A stretch of DNA of 64,000 nucleotides, taken from NCBI RefSeq assembly GCF_030819175.1, contig NZ_JAUTBJ010000002.1, positions 4,029,001-4,093,000 on the forward strand, in the 5' to 3' direction. The notes beneath the pieces were generated by a model. That model had not been told where the DNA came from and did no database searches. It worked only from the letters and a program-made list of their open reading frames with translations. The stretch is from Sphingomonas sp. SORGH_AS_0879 (GTDB taxonomy: Bacteria; Pseudomonadota; Alphaproteobacteria; Sphingomonadales; Sphingomonadaceae). The number at the start of each line of letters is the position of its first letter. Position 1 is the first letter of the stretch. The translations under genes and the position numbers were made by a program. Below are positions 1-9,532 of the stretch, in pieces.

Positions 1-1119
1 CGAATTGTCCCACTGGTCAGTCGTCACACCGCGCCATGCGGTGATCGAGCGCAGCTCCAGCCCCGGCGCGACGTCATAGTTCAGCTTGGCGGAGAAGCCG
101 TGCGTCTTGTCGACGCTATACTGCTGCGGCACGCCGATATCGGCGGTCTTCATGCGATTGTCGCCCGACACGACGACCAGCGGCGACAAGGGCGCGATGG
201 TGCCCGAGGGCAGCTTGCCGCCATTGGCGTTGATCTGCGCGATCGTCGCGACGGGCAGGCCGCGCGGGTTGTAGTTGATCAGCTGGCTGTAGAAGGGCGT
301 GTTCTCGTCCTTCGCCTGGTCATAGGACAGTTCCGCCGAGAAACCGTCGACCGGCTTCCACACGGCGGCGACATGGCCGCCGACGCGGTTGAACGCGCCC
401 CAGCCCACGCTGCCGGGCAGCGGGTTCTTCACGAACGGATTCTGGTGCTGGATCACGCCGTCCAGCTTGATCGCGATGTTGTTGAATTCGGGCAGGTTGA
501 CGTGCGCGGCGGTGTTGTACGCCCCGTAATTGCCGAAGCCCGCGGTCAGCGAGCCGCCGAACTTGCCGGTCGGCTTGGCGGTGACGATCGACAGCGCGCC
601 ACCCTCGGTATTGCGGCCGAACAGCGTACCCTGCGGCCCGCGCAGCACTTCGACGCGCTCGATATCGAACAGAGCGGCGTTCAGGCCCTGCGAGCGACCG
701 ATATAGACGCCGTCGAAATAGACGCCGACGCCGGTGTCACGCGCGGTCTGGTTCTGGTCGAAGGGGACGATGCCGCGGATGCCGACGGTCAGCGCCGACT
801 GGCGCGCCTCGAAGGTGGCGACACGCAAGCTCGGCACGCTACCGTCCGCCAGGTCGAGCAGGCTCTGGACGTGGCGGTCCTTGATCATCGCGGGGTCGAT
901 GACCGAGATCGCGATCGGCGTCTTCTGAAGGCTGGTCTCGCGCTTGGTCGCGGTGACGACGATTTCCTTCAGCTCGCCCGCATCGGCGGTCGGTGCCGCC
1001 GCGGCGGCCGCAGGGGCCGGATCGGCGGGCTTGGTGTCGGCGGCGAAAGCGGGAGCGCCCGCCAGCGCCAGAAGCGCGGTCCCGCCCAGCAGCGTCGCGC
1101 GAATGAAATTGGTCGTCAT
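1..1119 (-). CDS. TonB-dependent outer-membrane receptor, N-terminal part (runs off the left edge)
   Basis: The reading frame is open from an ATG at 1119 to the window edge, about 373 residues, so the C-terminal barrel is missing because of the window boundary and not because of a mutation. The first 27 residues form a signal peptide ending AGAPAFA. A TonB-box-like segment (KEIVVTATKRE) follows, then a plug domain with the family landmarks VEVLRGPQGTLFGRNTEGGA and GALSIVTAKPTGKFGG. Receptors of this type import siderophores, vitamins or carbohydrates across the outer membrane using TonB energy. The plug is of the common sphingomonad iron-complex-receptor style, but the substrate cannot be read from the sequence. 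The nearest gene, a mechanosensitive channel, lies upstream on the same strand with about 110 bp between them. Family assignment is secure; substrate unknown. Confidence 0.93.
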   Translation of the reverse strand, partial: MTTNFIRATLLGGTALLALAGAPAFAADTKPADPAPAAAAAAPTADAGELKEIVVTATKRETSLQKTPIAISVIDPAMIKDRHVQSLLDLADGSVPSLRVATFEARQSALTVGIRGIVPFDQNQTARDTGVGVYFDGVYIGRSQGLNAALFDIERVEVLRGPQGTLFGRNTEGGALSIVTAKPTGKFGGSLTAGFGNYGAYNTAAHVNLPEFNNIAIKLDGVIQHQNPFVKNPLPGSVGWGAFNRVGGHVAAVWKPVDGFSAELSYDQAKDENTPFYSQLINYNPRGLPVATIAQINANGGKLPSGTIAPLSPLVVVSGDNRMKTADIGVPQQYSVDKTHGFSAKLNYDVAPGLELRSITAWRGVTTDQWDNS

Positions 1120-1229
1120 GATCGTAATTATCCCTATCCCCCGATCGACCTGTCAGGTCGTCGCTGGCCGCGCGGATAGGAGCGCTGAAAGAAGCTGGTG
1201 TTACCTTTCCATGACCTGCCGAGACTTGT

Positions 1230-3710
1230 TCATTTCATCTTGGTTTCATCTTGGGCGGCCGTACTGGGCGCGGGCGCGGCGTAAGTCCCGGACTGGCGCA
1301 CCAATTCCATCTTCTGCGGCACGGTGCCGATCTCGATGCCTTTCTCCCTCAGCGTGGAGAGGAGCGCGAACAACACGGCGCTGCGCGTGCCATAGGCGGC
1401 GCGCGGGCTGTCGACATGGGCGAAGCAGTTGAAGTGGATGCGACCGTCGACGATCGAGTCGATAAAAGCCTTGGGCGCCGGGTCGTCCAGCACCGCCGAC
1501 TCCGCCGCGAAGGAATCCAGCACCGCCTTGCGCACCACCTCCGCGTCTTCCTCGATCGGCACGGAAAACTGGATCTGAACCCGCCCCAGCGGCCCGGACA
1601 GCGTCTTGTTGAGCACCGATTTGGTGATGAGCTCGGAATTGGGGACGATCAGCGTCGAATGGTCGGCCAGTTCGATCTCGGTCGAGCGCACGCTGATCCG
1701 CTTGACGTCGCCCTCGTCGGTGCCGACCCGGATCAGATCGCCGATCTTGATCGGCCGCTCGGCCAGCAGGATCAGGCCGGAGACGAAATTCTGGGTGATC
1801 GCCTGAAGGCCGAAACCGATGCCGACCGACAGCGCGGAAAGGAGCAGCGCGATCCGCTCCACCCCGATGCCCAGCGACGCGAGCGCCCAGATGACCGCCA
1901 GCGCGATGCCGATATAGCGCGCGACCAGGCTGATCGAGTTGCGCCCCGACCCGTCCAGGTCGGTCGCGGGCAGGTAACGCTGCTCCAGCCAGCGCATGAA
2001 GATGCGCACCAGCCCCAGCCCGACGAACAGCACGACCAGCCCTTGCAGGATCGCGCCCGGCGATATCCAGACATTGCCGACCTTGATCCCGTCGGCGACC
2101 GTGGCAAGCTGATCGAAGATCGCCCCCGGATCGCCGCTCGCGCCGAAGGGGCGCAACAGCATCCCGAGCGCCAGCAGGACGAGCGCCAGCCGCGCCACGC
2201 CCGACAGGATCAATCCGAACTGGTCGACCATGCTGCCGCGAATACCCAGCGCACGGGTCAGGGTGATGCCGACCTTGCTGTCCCGCACGAAGACGGTGGT
2301 GGCGATATCGTCCGCCGCGACCAGCATCAGATACAGCGCCGAGCCGAGCAGCACGGTCCAGCCGATCATCAGCGCGACGAACCAACTGAACCAGATATAG
2401 CCGATGACCAGCGCCAGCCCGGCCACGCCCACCGCGATCCAGGCGAGCAGGGTCGCGACGCTCAGCCCCGCGCTGACGCCCGCATGGGTCGCCTCTTCGC
2501 TGGTGGCGCGACGCGCGCGCAACTGGCCCAGCACGACCAGCGTCGCGACGATCAGCAACAGATGGAGCAGCGCCTCGGTCGCTTGGGTGGCGATCACCGC
2601 GCTGCGGCTGCTGCCGATCGCGCCCTCGAACGACCCGATCATCGCGGTCGCGAAGGTCAGCAGCGTCAGCACCCAGGACAGGGGGCGCAGGCGGTTGGCC
2701 GTCTCGTCGTCGATCGGGGCGATCCGCCAGCTCGGCTGGCTCCGCATCAGGACCGCGCCGGTCACCGCCGCGGTGAACCCCGCCACGCCCGAGGCGAAGA
2801 CGAAACCGTCGAGGAAACTGGTCCAGCGCTGCGGCAACAATCCCGACCAGCGCAGCCCCTGGACGAAGATAAAGGCCGCCGCCAGCGGACACAGCGTGCC
2901 GACCGCCACCCGCCAGAAGGTGTTGGCGGAGCGCCGCACCCGGCTGGGCGGCGCCTCCGCGATCAGGCGGCGCTGCGCCAGTCGATGTGCGCCCAGCCGG
3001 ACCGGGCCCAGCAGGATGATCGCCAGCGCGAAGCCGAGCAGCGCATGCCACGGCACCCCGCCGCGCCAATGCTGCGCCACCTGCTCGCTGCCCTGTTTCA
3101 GGAACAGACCGACACGGCGAAGGTCGCGCGGCGCCTGTTCGAGCACGATGCTCCAAAAGGCCGGACTCAACGGCGACGGCGTCTTGGAGGATAGCTTCTC
3201 GTTGAACCGCTCGGCCTGGCTCCGGTCGATCTCGTCGATCAACTGTCCCGCCTCCACGCCCGCCAGCCGCCCGCGCTTGATCGCGGCGTCGAGCGTCGAA
3301 CGCAGCGTCGAGAGGCTCTTGCGCTGCGCCTGCAATTCCGGGGCCTCGACCTCGCCCGGCGTGGCGGTGCCCAGACCCGTTATCCGCGCATTGACCAGCG
3401 CCAGTTGCTCGGTCAGGTCGGCGACCGCCTGCGTCGTGGCGTCCTGCGCCCCTTGTGCCCGGTCGCGCAGCGCGCGGCGGTCGTCGTCATCGACCTGGGC
3501 ATCCAGCGCCCGGTCGACCGAGCGCACATCCACCTCGGCCTGGGCGATGCGGGTCGTGGATTCCGCCGCCGGATTGCCCTGCGCCGACGCGGGCGCCGCC
3601 ATGGCGGTCAGGGCGATCAGGGCCGTCACGAACGCCGTCACCCACAGGGCGAGCCGGGCCCGAATGGCGGTTCGTGGAATGGCGGGCGACGACGGAAGAT
3701 CTCGGGGCAT
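1230..3710 (-). CDS. DUF3772 / MscS-family mechanosensitive ion channel
   Basis: An 826-residue inner-membrane protein. A signal-like hydrophobic stretch (residues about 20-43, ending APASAQ) is followed by a long periplasmic helical region and a DUF3772-like segment near residues 160-200. About ten hydrophobic segments follow between residues 220 and 620. The pore-lining and upper beta-domain region of MscS is clear near residues 625-690, including GIGFGLQAITQNFVSGL and ERPIKIGDLI, then a C-terminal alpha/beta domain. It is much longer than E. coli MscS (286 residues) and resembles the large MscK/YbdG-like channels that open on hypo-osmotic membrane tension. It is divergent from the sensor-kinase gene that starts at 3867, so 3711-3866 should hold both promoters. 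The general family is confident; gating and ion preference are unknown. Confidence 0.9.
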   Translation of the reverse strand: MPRDLPSSPAIPRTAIRARLALWVTAFVTALIALTAMAAPASAQGNPAAESTTRIAQAEVDVRSVDRALDAQVDDDDRRALRDRAQGAQDATTQAVADLTEQLALVNARITGLGTATPGEVEAPELQAQRKSLSTLRSTLDAAIKRGRLAGVEAGQLIDEIDRSQAERFNEKLSSKTPSPLSPAFWSIVLEQAPRDLRRVGLFLKQGSEQVAQHWRGGVPWHALLGFALAIILLGPVRLGAHRLAQRRLIAEAPPSRVRRSANTFWRVAVGTLCPLAAAFIFVQGLRWSGLLPQRWTSFLDGFVFASGVAGFTAAVTGAVLMRSQPSWRIAPIDDETANRLRPLSWVLTLLTFATAMIGSFEGAIGSSRSAVIATQATEALLHLLLIVATLVVLGQLRARRATSEEATHAGVSAGLSVATLLAWIAVGVAGLALVIGYIWFSWFVALMIGWTVLLGSALYLMLVAADDIATTVFVRDSKVGITLTRALGIRGSMVDQFGLILSGVARLALVLLALGMLLRPFGASGDPGAIFDQLATVADGIKVGNVWISPGAILQGLVVLFVGLGLVRIFMRWLEQRYLPATDLDGSGRNSISLVARYIGIALAVIWALASLGIGVERIALLLSALSVGIGFGLQAITQNFVSGLILLAERPIKIGDLIRVGTDEGDVKRISVRSTEIELADHSTLIVPNSELITKSVLNKTLSGPLGRVQIQFSVPIEEDAEVVRKAVLDSFAAESAVLDDPAPKAFIDSIVDGRIHFNCFAHVDSPRAAYGTRSAVLFALLSTLREKGIEIGTVPQKMELVRQSGTYAAPAPSTAAQDETKMK

Positions 3711-3866
3711 ATACCGGGCCGTAAATTGCTGACTCCCGGCTCATAGCTTCCCACGCCCCGTCCGACGAGGGGGGAAGCCGCGTGGACCGAGGGCCGCTGC
3801 CAGCCCGCTCCGATTGCCACCTCGTCCGCTTTCGGGTGTATCGGGAGCCCGCAAGCACTGGGATCG

Positions 3867-5516
3867 TTGAAGAGGCTCGGGATTTTTCAGCGCATGACGG
3901 ATTTGGCATTGATGAACGGGCAATCACCCCTACCAGCGCCGTCCGCCCCGATGCCCCAGGGCCCGGTGCCCCAAGGCCCGGTGCACCGCGATGCGCATGT
4001 GCTGGCCGGCATCAACCGCATCCTTCAGGAAGCGCTGCGCGCCTCGACCGAAGAGGAACTGGGTCGACTGTGCCTGGAGGTGGCGGAGGACCTGACCGGA
4101 GCGGAATTCAGCTTCTTCGGCGAACGGGGCCCATCGCACGACCGGCTGGACCATATCGCGATCAGCGAGCGCGGCTGGGCCGCCTGGCGCGGCGACGATC
4201 CCGATTACAGCGAGCGACAGCTTCCCAACGGCATGAAGATCCACGGCATCTTCGGCCAGGTGATCCTTCAGAATCGCAGCCTGATCGTCAACGATCCCGC
4301 CAGCCATCCCGACCGGGTGGGCACGCCCGACGGGCATCCGGGGCTGCGCAACTTCCTGGGCGTGCCGCTGCGCCGCGATGGCGAGACCTTCGCGATGTTC
4401 GCCCTCGGCAACCACCCGACCGGCTTCACCGAACGCGAACTGGCGATCGCCGAGGAACTGGCCCCCGCCATCGTCCAGGCGCTTCTGCGCAAACGCGCCG
4501 AGGTCGCCTCCCGCGCCAGCGAGCGCCGCCTGCTGTCGCTGATCCAGGGGATACCGCAACTGGTGTGGACCGCGACGCGCGACGGCCAATGGACCTGGGC
4601 GAGCGCGCAATGGGTGGCGATGACCGGCCTGTCGGTCGAGCAAAGCCTGGGCGATGGCTGGCTGGCCGCCGTCCATCCCGACGACCGGGACGCCGCACGC
4701 CGTTTCTGGGAAAGCGCGAGCGAGAATGGCGATCTGGCGATGGAGGGACGGCTGCGCCACGGCCAGACCGGACGCTATCGCTGGTTCAAGACGCGCGCGA
4801 CGCCGGTGCATGATGATCATGGCCGGGTGGTCGAATGGTTCGGCACCTCGACCGACATCGACACGCTGCGCCGCCTGCGCGAACGGCAGGAGACCCTGGT
4901 CGCCGAGTTGCAGCACCGGGTGCGCAACATCCTGACCATCGTCCGGTCGATCTTCACCCGCACGGTCGAAAGCGGCGGTCCGATCGACGAGATCGCGGAC
5001 CATTTCCGCGGGCGGCTCGACTCGCTGGCGCGCACGCAGGTCGTCGCGACCCAGACGCGGTCGGGCAAGATCGACCTGGAAAACCTGATCCGCGACGAAC
5101 TGCTGGGCGTCGGCGCGATCGAGGACGAAAGGCTGTCGATCGAGGGGCCAGACGTGGCCCTGCCCGCCGATACCGCCGAGTCGATCGGGCTGGCGATCCA
5201 TGAATTGACCACCAATGCGCTCAAATACGGGGCACTGCGCCACCCCGCCGGCAGGCTCACCATCGCATGGGGAATCGAACATAAATCAAATAATAAATGC
5301 GAACTGATTGTAAAATGGGATGAAACAGGTGTACCAGCGATGCCGGTCCCACCCGTACGCCAGGGATTCGGGACCGAGTTGATCCGTGAGGCTTTGCCCT
5401 ATGGGCTGGGTGCACGGACCAGACTGGAATTTCGCGGTGGCGGCGTGCTGTGCGTGGTATCCCTGCCATGGAGCGCGGACGACACCGATCCTGTGAACCG
5501 GAGCGCCGAGGGATGA
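3867..5516 (+). CDS. GAF-PAS-HWE sensor histidine kinase
   Basis: A 549-residue cytoplasmic kinase with no membrane segment. A GAF-like sensor domain (about 45-205) is followed by a PAS domain with PAC motif (about 215-335; WFKTRATPVHDDHGRVVEWFG). The HWE dimerisation domain has phospho-acceptor His350 in ELQHRVRN. In the ATPase domain, HELTTNALKYGAL is the N-box and W484-D-E486 is the W-x-E signature that names the HWE family. A 64-base AT-rich patch (5272-5335) lies inside the ATPase domain and encodes the segment leading into the W-x-E motif; the rest of the gene is strongly GC-rich. The start could be ATG 3867 or ATG 3894. The stop overlaps the start of the following response regulator by four bases (ATGA), so the two are probably a translationally coupled kinase-regulator pair. 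The signal sensed is unknown. Confidence 0.93.
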   Translation: MKRLGIFQRMTDLALMNGQSPLPAPSAPMPQGPVPQGPVHRDAHVLAGINRILQEALRASTEEELGRLCLEVAEDLTGAEFSFFGERGPSHDRLDHIAISERGWAAWRGDDPDYSERQLPNGMKIHGIFGQVILQNRSLIVNDPASHPDRVGTPDGHPGLRNFLGVPLRRDGETFAMFALGNHPTGFTERELAIAEELAPAIVQALLRKRAEVASRASERRLLSLIQGIPQLVWTATRDGQWTWASAQWVAMTGLSVEQSLGDGWLAAVHPDDRDAARRFWESASENGDLAMEGRLRHGQTGRYRWFKTRATPVHDDHGRVVEWFGTSTDIDTLRRLRERQETLVAELQHRVRNILTIVRSIFTRTVESGGPIDEIADHFRGRLDSLARTQVVATQTRSGKIDLENLIRDELLGVGAIEDERLSIEGPDVALPADTAESIGLAIHELTTNALKYGALRHPAGRLTIAWGIEHKSNNKCELIVKWDETGVPAMPVPPVRQGFGTELIREALPYGLGARTRLEFRGGGVLCVVSLPWSADDTDPVNRSAEG

Positions 5517-5896
5517 GTCAGCCATCACCGCTCGCCGACAAGCGGATTCTTGTGGTCGAGGACGAATATTTCATCGCCCGCGACCTGGAACGGGCCCTGC
5601 GCGCCGCCGATGCGATCGTGGTCGGTCCGGTGGCGACCCTCGAACAAGGTCTGGACCTGGCCGAGAACCAGGCGCTCGACGCCGCTGTGCTGGACGTCAA
5701 CCTGTCGGGCGAGCGCGCCTTCGAGATCGCCGATCGCCTGTCCGCGCGCGACGTGCCCTGGACCTTCCTGACCGGCTATGACGAATGGGCGTTGCCGGCC
5801 CCCTATCGCTCCGCCTCGATCGTCGCCAAGCCGTTTCAGGCCGACCGAGTCGTTCGCGCGATCGGGGCGCTGATGCCCGACAAAGGATGCGCATGA
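5513..5896 (+). CDS. single-domain response regulator, FAT GUY-like
   Basis: A 127-residue stand-alone receiver domain. Acidic pocket Glu16-Asp17, phospho-acceptor Asp61 (AVLDVNLSG), Thr87 and Lys106 (VAKPF) are all present. The sequence around Thr87 reads FLTGY. This closely matches the FAT GUY motif of single-domain regulators that are phosphorylated by HWE/HisKA_2 kinases in alphaproteobacteria, with Leu replacing the usual Ala. The ATG at 5513 was chosen over the upstream in-frame ATG at 5450 because it gives the ATGA overlap with the kinase gene and a normal receiver N-terminus. It overlaps the next gene by four bases as well. There is no output domain, so it acts by protein contact, as a phosphate sink, or in a relay. 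Likely partner: the kinase at 3867-5516 (inference from coupling). Confidence 0.9.
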   Translation: MSQPSPLADKRILVVEDEYFIARDLERALRAADAIVVGPVATLEQGLDLAENQALDAAVLDVNLSGERAFEIADRLSARDVPWTFLTGYDEWALPAPYRSASIVAKPFQADRVVRAIGALMPDKGCA

Positions 5897-6663
5897 CCCC
5901 TGCTATCGCCGCTTCGGCCGCTTCGCCCGAGACCGTGGCCACCGCCGCGATCCGCCGATTGTCGGCGCTGTCGCCGCTCGATACGGGGGACATGGCAGTG
6001 CTGGACCGGGCCGCCGAAAGGGCGCGGACCTATCCGGTGCGGCACAGCTTCCTGACCATCGGTCGCCCCGTCCCGGAGCCGTTGCTGGTCCTGCAGGGCT
6101 GGGCGGCGCGCGTCCGCGTCCTGCCCGATGGACGGCGGCAGTTCATGAGCTTCTATCTGCCCGGGGAGGTGATCGGGACGACGCGCCATGCCACGCCGAT
6201 CGCCTCGGCCACGGTGGTTTCGCTGACCGAGTGCACCGTCTGCACCGCGCCCACCGCCACGCCGGGCTCCTCGCTGGAACAGGCCTATGCGATCGGCGAG
6301 GCGCTGGACGAGGCCTATCTGCTGGGTCATGTGGTCCAACTCGGGCGGCTCAATGCGCAGGAGCGGATCGGCGACTTCCTGCTGGAAATCTATGAGCGAC
6401 TGTCGCTCGCCGGCCTGACCGTGGGCGGCAGTTTCGAGATGCCGCTGACCCAGGAAATGCTGGCCGACGCGCTGGGCCTGACCCCGGTCCACGTCAACCG
6501 GATGATCCAGCAGGCGCGGCGCGACGGCGAGTTGATGTGGAAGTCGGGTCGCGTCCTGCTACGCGATCCCGAACGCACCGCGCGGACCATCGGTCGCTTC
6601 AGCCCGCAAGTCACCGGCCCGCAGACCCCGCTCGATGCGCGTTCCGCGCAATATGGCGACTGA
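5893..6663 (+). CDS. Crp/Fnr-family transcriptional regulator
   Basis: A 256-residue protein with an N-terminal cyclic-nucleotide-binding-like beta barrel (about 30-130; LPDGRRQFMSFYLPGEVIG) and a C-terminal winged helix of the Crp type (about 165-235; MPLTQEMLADALGLTPVHVNRMIQQARRD, spanning the recognition helix). The Fnr iron-sulfur cysteine pattern is absent; only a CTVC pair is seen within the barrel. Start ATG 5893 overlaps the previous stop as ATGA and has AAAGG six bases upstream; an in-frame ATG at 5887 is less well placed. As third gene of the kinase/receiver operon it probably belongs to the same circuit. Sphingomonad Crp/Fnr proteins of this type are often annotated without a ligand, and none can be named here. 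Confidence 0.88.
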   Translation: MTPAIAASAASPETVATAAIRRLSALSPLDTGDMAVLDRAAERARTYPVRHSFLTIGRPVPEPLLVLQGWAARVRVLPDGRRQFMSFYLPGEVIGTTRHATPIASATVVSLTECTVCTAPTATPGSSLEQAYAIGEALDEAYLLGHVVQLGRLNAQERIGDFLLEIYERLSLAGLTVGGSFEMPLTQEMLADALGLTPVHVNRMIQQARRDGELMWKSGRVLLRDPERTARTIGRFSPQVTGPQTPLDARSAQYGD

Positions 6664-6889
6664 CCCCATCCCTGTTTGAGGGGCACCCGGCGCGGCGTGC
6701 CCTGCGTCAGTCCTGACAGGCCCCTTCCCCCCTTCCGGCGAAATTCGGTCGCTCATCCGCCATTTCTGACCGATTCTTGATCGACTTGGCTCCTTTCACG
6801 GTAACGTCATCAAATTTTCGCCAAGCTGACACTCAGCCAACCTAACGCCCCCGCCGAACCGGCAAGACAGCCGATGGGGGATTTATCAA
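6664..6889. other. intergenic region upstream of the second TonB-dependent receptor
   Basis: 226 bases without a gene. AT-rich bases at 6770-6815 (ATTCTTGATC, ACGTCATCAAATTTTCG) are a likely promoter position, but I cannot define the box sequences with confidence. No small ORF or repeat is apparent. Confidence 0.4.
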
Positions 6890-9532
6890 ATGCTTACGTT
6901 CCGCAGCCTGTTGAAGGCATCGGCCTCGCTCATTCTGGCGACCGGCCCGCTGGTCGCCCATGCGCAGGACACCACCGCCGAGAGCAGCGACGGGCAGAAT
7001 GACGAAATCGTCGTCAACGGCACCTATGCGCGCAGCCTGGCGGCCGGCATCGAGACCAAGCGCCGCGCCGCCTACGGCGTAGACTCGATCAGTTCGACCG
7101 ATATCGGCAAATTCCCGACCCAAAATGTCGCCGAGGCGCTTCAACTCGTTCCCGGCGTGGCGATCACCCGCCCGCGCGGCGAAGGCCTCTATGTCAGCGT
7201 TCGTGGCCTGGGGCCGCAATTCCAGAACACGTTGATGAACGGTCGCACCGTCGCGCTCAACGACCTGATCGAGAATGGCGGCGCGGCGGGGCGTCAGTTC
7301 CGCTTCGAGATGCTGCCCGCCGAATTCACCTCCAGCATCGATGTGGTGAAGACTCCGACCGCCGATATGAGCGAGGGCGCGCTGGGCGGCAACATCGACG
7401 TCAAGACCTTCCACCCACTGGAGGTCGGCAACAAGACGACCGTCAACATCCGCGGCACCTATACGACGCAGACCAAGGATGTGCGGCCCAACGTCACCGT
7501 GCTGACCAGCGCGAAGAATGACAGCGGCACCTTCGGCATCCTGGCGGGCGCGCAATATTGGGGCAAGGCGGTCCGCAACGACCGGTTCATGAATTTCGGC
7601 TGGCTGCTCAACCGCTACACCTCGCCACAGGCGGGCGGCGCGCCCACCGGTCTCTACTCGCCGACCCGCACCCGCCCCACCGTCGAGACCGAGGATCGCA
7701 AGCGCATCTCCGGCATCGTCTCGGCACAATGGGCCCCGACCCCGGAATTGCAGACGACGCTGGACGTGATCGCGACCCGGCTGGATGTCGCCTATGACGA
7801 GTTCGGCCTCGATATCTATCCCGATGACGGCGGCACGGCGGGCGGTCCCCCGGCGCAGATCCAGCCGGGCTATACGGTCGTGGGCGACACCATCACCAAG
7901 GCGACGATCAACAATGTCCGCTTCATGGGCACGCGCGAATACAGCCTCAACCGCCACGACCTGCTGACCATCGGGCTGAAACAGGCCTGGAACCCCGATC
8001 GCTGGCATGTCACCGCCAATGTCAACTGGTCGGCGGCGCACAGCTATCACCCCGATTACCGCACCGGCACCGTGCGCAGCCGTGCGTATTTCATCGCGCC
8101 GCTGACCTATGACGCGTCGGCGGGCTATCAGTCGATCCCGACCTTCACCACGCCTGTCGACGTCACCAACCCGGCCAATTACAAGCTGTTCCAATTCAAT
8201 ATCGCGCCGAAGGACAGCAAGGACTGGGACGTCTATTCGCGGGCGGACGTGGCCCGTGATTTCGACGGTTTCCTGTCGAAGCTGGCGGCGGGCGGCGAAT
8301 ATCACTGGCGCAAGCGCGACTATTTCCGCCGCGATTACCTGATCGACACGGCGACCAACCAGCCGCTGACCAATTTCGGCGCGGGCGCGTATCAGCAGCT
8401 TCCCTATGACGATTTCCTGTCGGGCGTGTCGGGCAATGCCTTCCGCAACTGGCTGGTGCCGGTGACGGCGGCCTATGTCGGCAATTTCTTCACCCCCGCC
8501 ATCCAGGCCCAGCCGATCACCAATGGCGATCGCCGTTCGTCCTTCGTGGTGACGGAGAAGATCGCCGCGGCGTACTTGCGCGCCGATTACCAGTTCGATG
8601 CGGGGCAGGTGCCCGTCACCGGCAATCTGGGCGTCCGCTATGTCCATACCGATCAGGTGGCGAGCGGCACACTGACCAGCGGCAGCGTCGCCACCCCGGT
8701 CAGCTACCCCAAGACGTTCAACAACGTCCTGCCCAGCTTCAACCTGCGCGCCGACCTGACGCCCAAGCTGGTCGGTCGTCTGGCCGCCAGCCGGGTGCTG
8801 ACCCGCCCCAACGTCACCGACACCGCGCCGCGCATCACCGTGTCGACCGACGCGCCGACCGCCAGCGGCGGCAACCCGCAGCTCGTGCCCTTCCTCGCGA
8901 CGCAATTCGACGGATCGCTGGAATGGTATTTCGCCCCCTCGGGGATGCTGTCGGGCGCGGTCTTCTACAAGGCGATGGACGACTACATCACCCAGTCGAA
9001 CACCGAGATCAACATTCCGGGTCGCGGCATCGTACGCCTGTCCAGCTCGGTCAATGGCGGCAATGCCAAGGTCTATGGCGCGGAGGCGGCCTATAGCCAG
9101 GTCTTCACCTTCCTGCCCCAGCCCTTCGACGGCTTCGGCGTGCAGGGCAGCTACACCCATACCGAGGTGAAGGCCGATTACACGGCCGGTTCGCGGACCA
9201 TCAAGGACCAGTTGATCGGCCTGTCGAAGAACAGCTTCAACCTGGTCGGCTTCTACGACAAGGGGCCGCTGTCGGCGCGTCTCTCCTATGTCTGGCGCGA
9301 CAAATATCTGTCGGGCACGGGCAGCACGGTGCAGGCGCCCACCTATGTCGCGGCCTTCGGTTCGCTCGACGGGCAATTGTCGGTGCGCGCTGCGGAAAAC
9401 CTGACGCTCAGCCTGGAGGGCATCAACCTCGCCAGTGCGCATCAGGACACCTATAACGACAGCAAGCAGCGCTTCGGCGAGATCAACTATTATGGCCGGA
9501 CGATCCTGTTCGGCGTGCGGGCGGAGTTCTGA
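6890..9532 (+). CDS. TonB-dependent receptor
   Basis: An 880-residue outer-membrane receptor. Signal peptide residues 1-26 (ending LVAHAQ), TonB-box-like DEIVVNG at 38-44, plug domain about 60-170 (IGKFPTQNVAEALQLVPGV; YVSVRGLGPQFQNTLMNGR), then a beta barrel ending in the expected C-terminal aromatic (GVRAEF). The GKFPTQNVAEALQ...GLGP pattern is that of the Caulobacter/Xanthomonas type TonB-dependent receptors, which often import carbohydrates or other polymer fragments. A GGGGGA run eight to nine bases upstream may serve as ribosome-binding site. The stop codon overlaps the next start (TGATG), coupling it to a secreted phospholipase-C-like enzyme. That suggests the enzyme releases or processes the ligand that this receptor imports; the ligand itself is not known. 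Confidence 0.95.
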   Translation: MLTFRSLLKASASLILATGPLVAHAQDTTAESSDGQNDEIVVNGTYARSLAAGIETKRRAAYGVDSISSTDIGKFPTQNVAEALQLVPGVAITRPRGEGLYVSVRGLGPQFQNTLMNGRTVALNDLIENGGAAGRQFRFEMLPAEFTSSIDVVKTPTADMSEGALGGNIDVKTFHPLEVGNKTTVNIRGTYTTQTKDVRPNVTVLTSAKNDSGTFGILAGAQYWGKAVRNDRFMNFGWLLNRYTSPQAGGAPTGLYSPTRTRPTVETEDRKRISGIVSAQWAPTPELQTTLDVIATRLDVAYDEFGLDIYPDDGGTAGGPPAQIQPGYTVVGDTITKATINNVRFMGTREYSLNRHDLLTIGLKQAWNPDRWHVTANVNWSAAHSYHPDYRTGTVRSRAYFIAPLTYDASAGYQSIPTFTTPVDVTNPANYKLFQFNIAPKDSKDWDVYSRADVARDFDGFLSKLAAGGEYHWRKRDYFRRDYLIDTATNQPLTNFGAGAYQQLPYDDFLSGVSGNAFRNWLVPVTAAYVGNFFTPAIQAQPITNGDRRSSFVVTEKIAAAYLRADYQFDAGQVPVTGNLGVRYVHTDQVASGTLTSGSVATPVSYPKTFNNVLPSFNLRADLTPKLVGRLAASRVLTRPNVTDTAPRITVSTDAPTASGGNPQLVPFLATQFDGSLEWYFAPSGMLSGAVFYKAMDDYITQSNTEINIPGRGIVRLSSSVNGGNAKVYGAEAAYSQVFTFLPQPFDGFGVQGSYTHTEVKADYTAGSRTIKDQLIGLSKNSFNLVGFYDKGPLSARLSYVWRDKYLSGTGSTVQAPTYVAAFGSLDGQLSVRAAENLTLSLEGINLASAHQDTYNDSKQRFGEINYYGRTILFGVRAEF

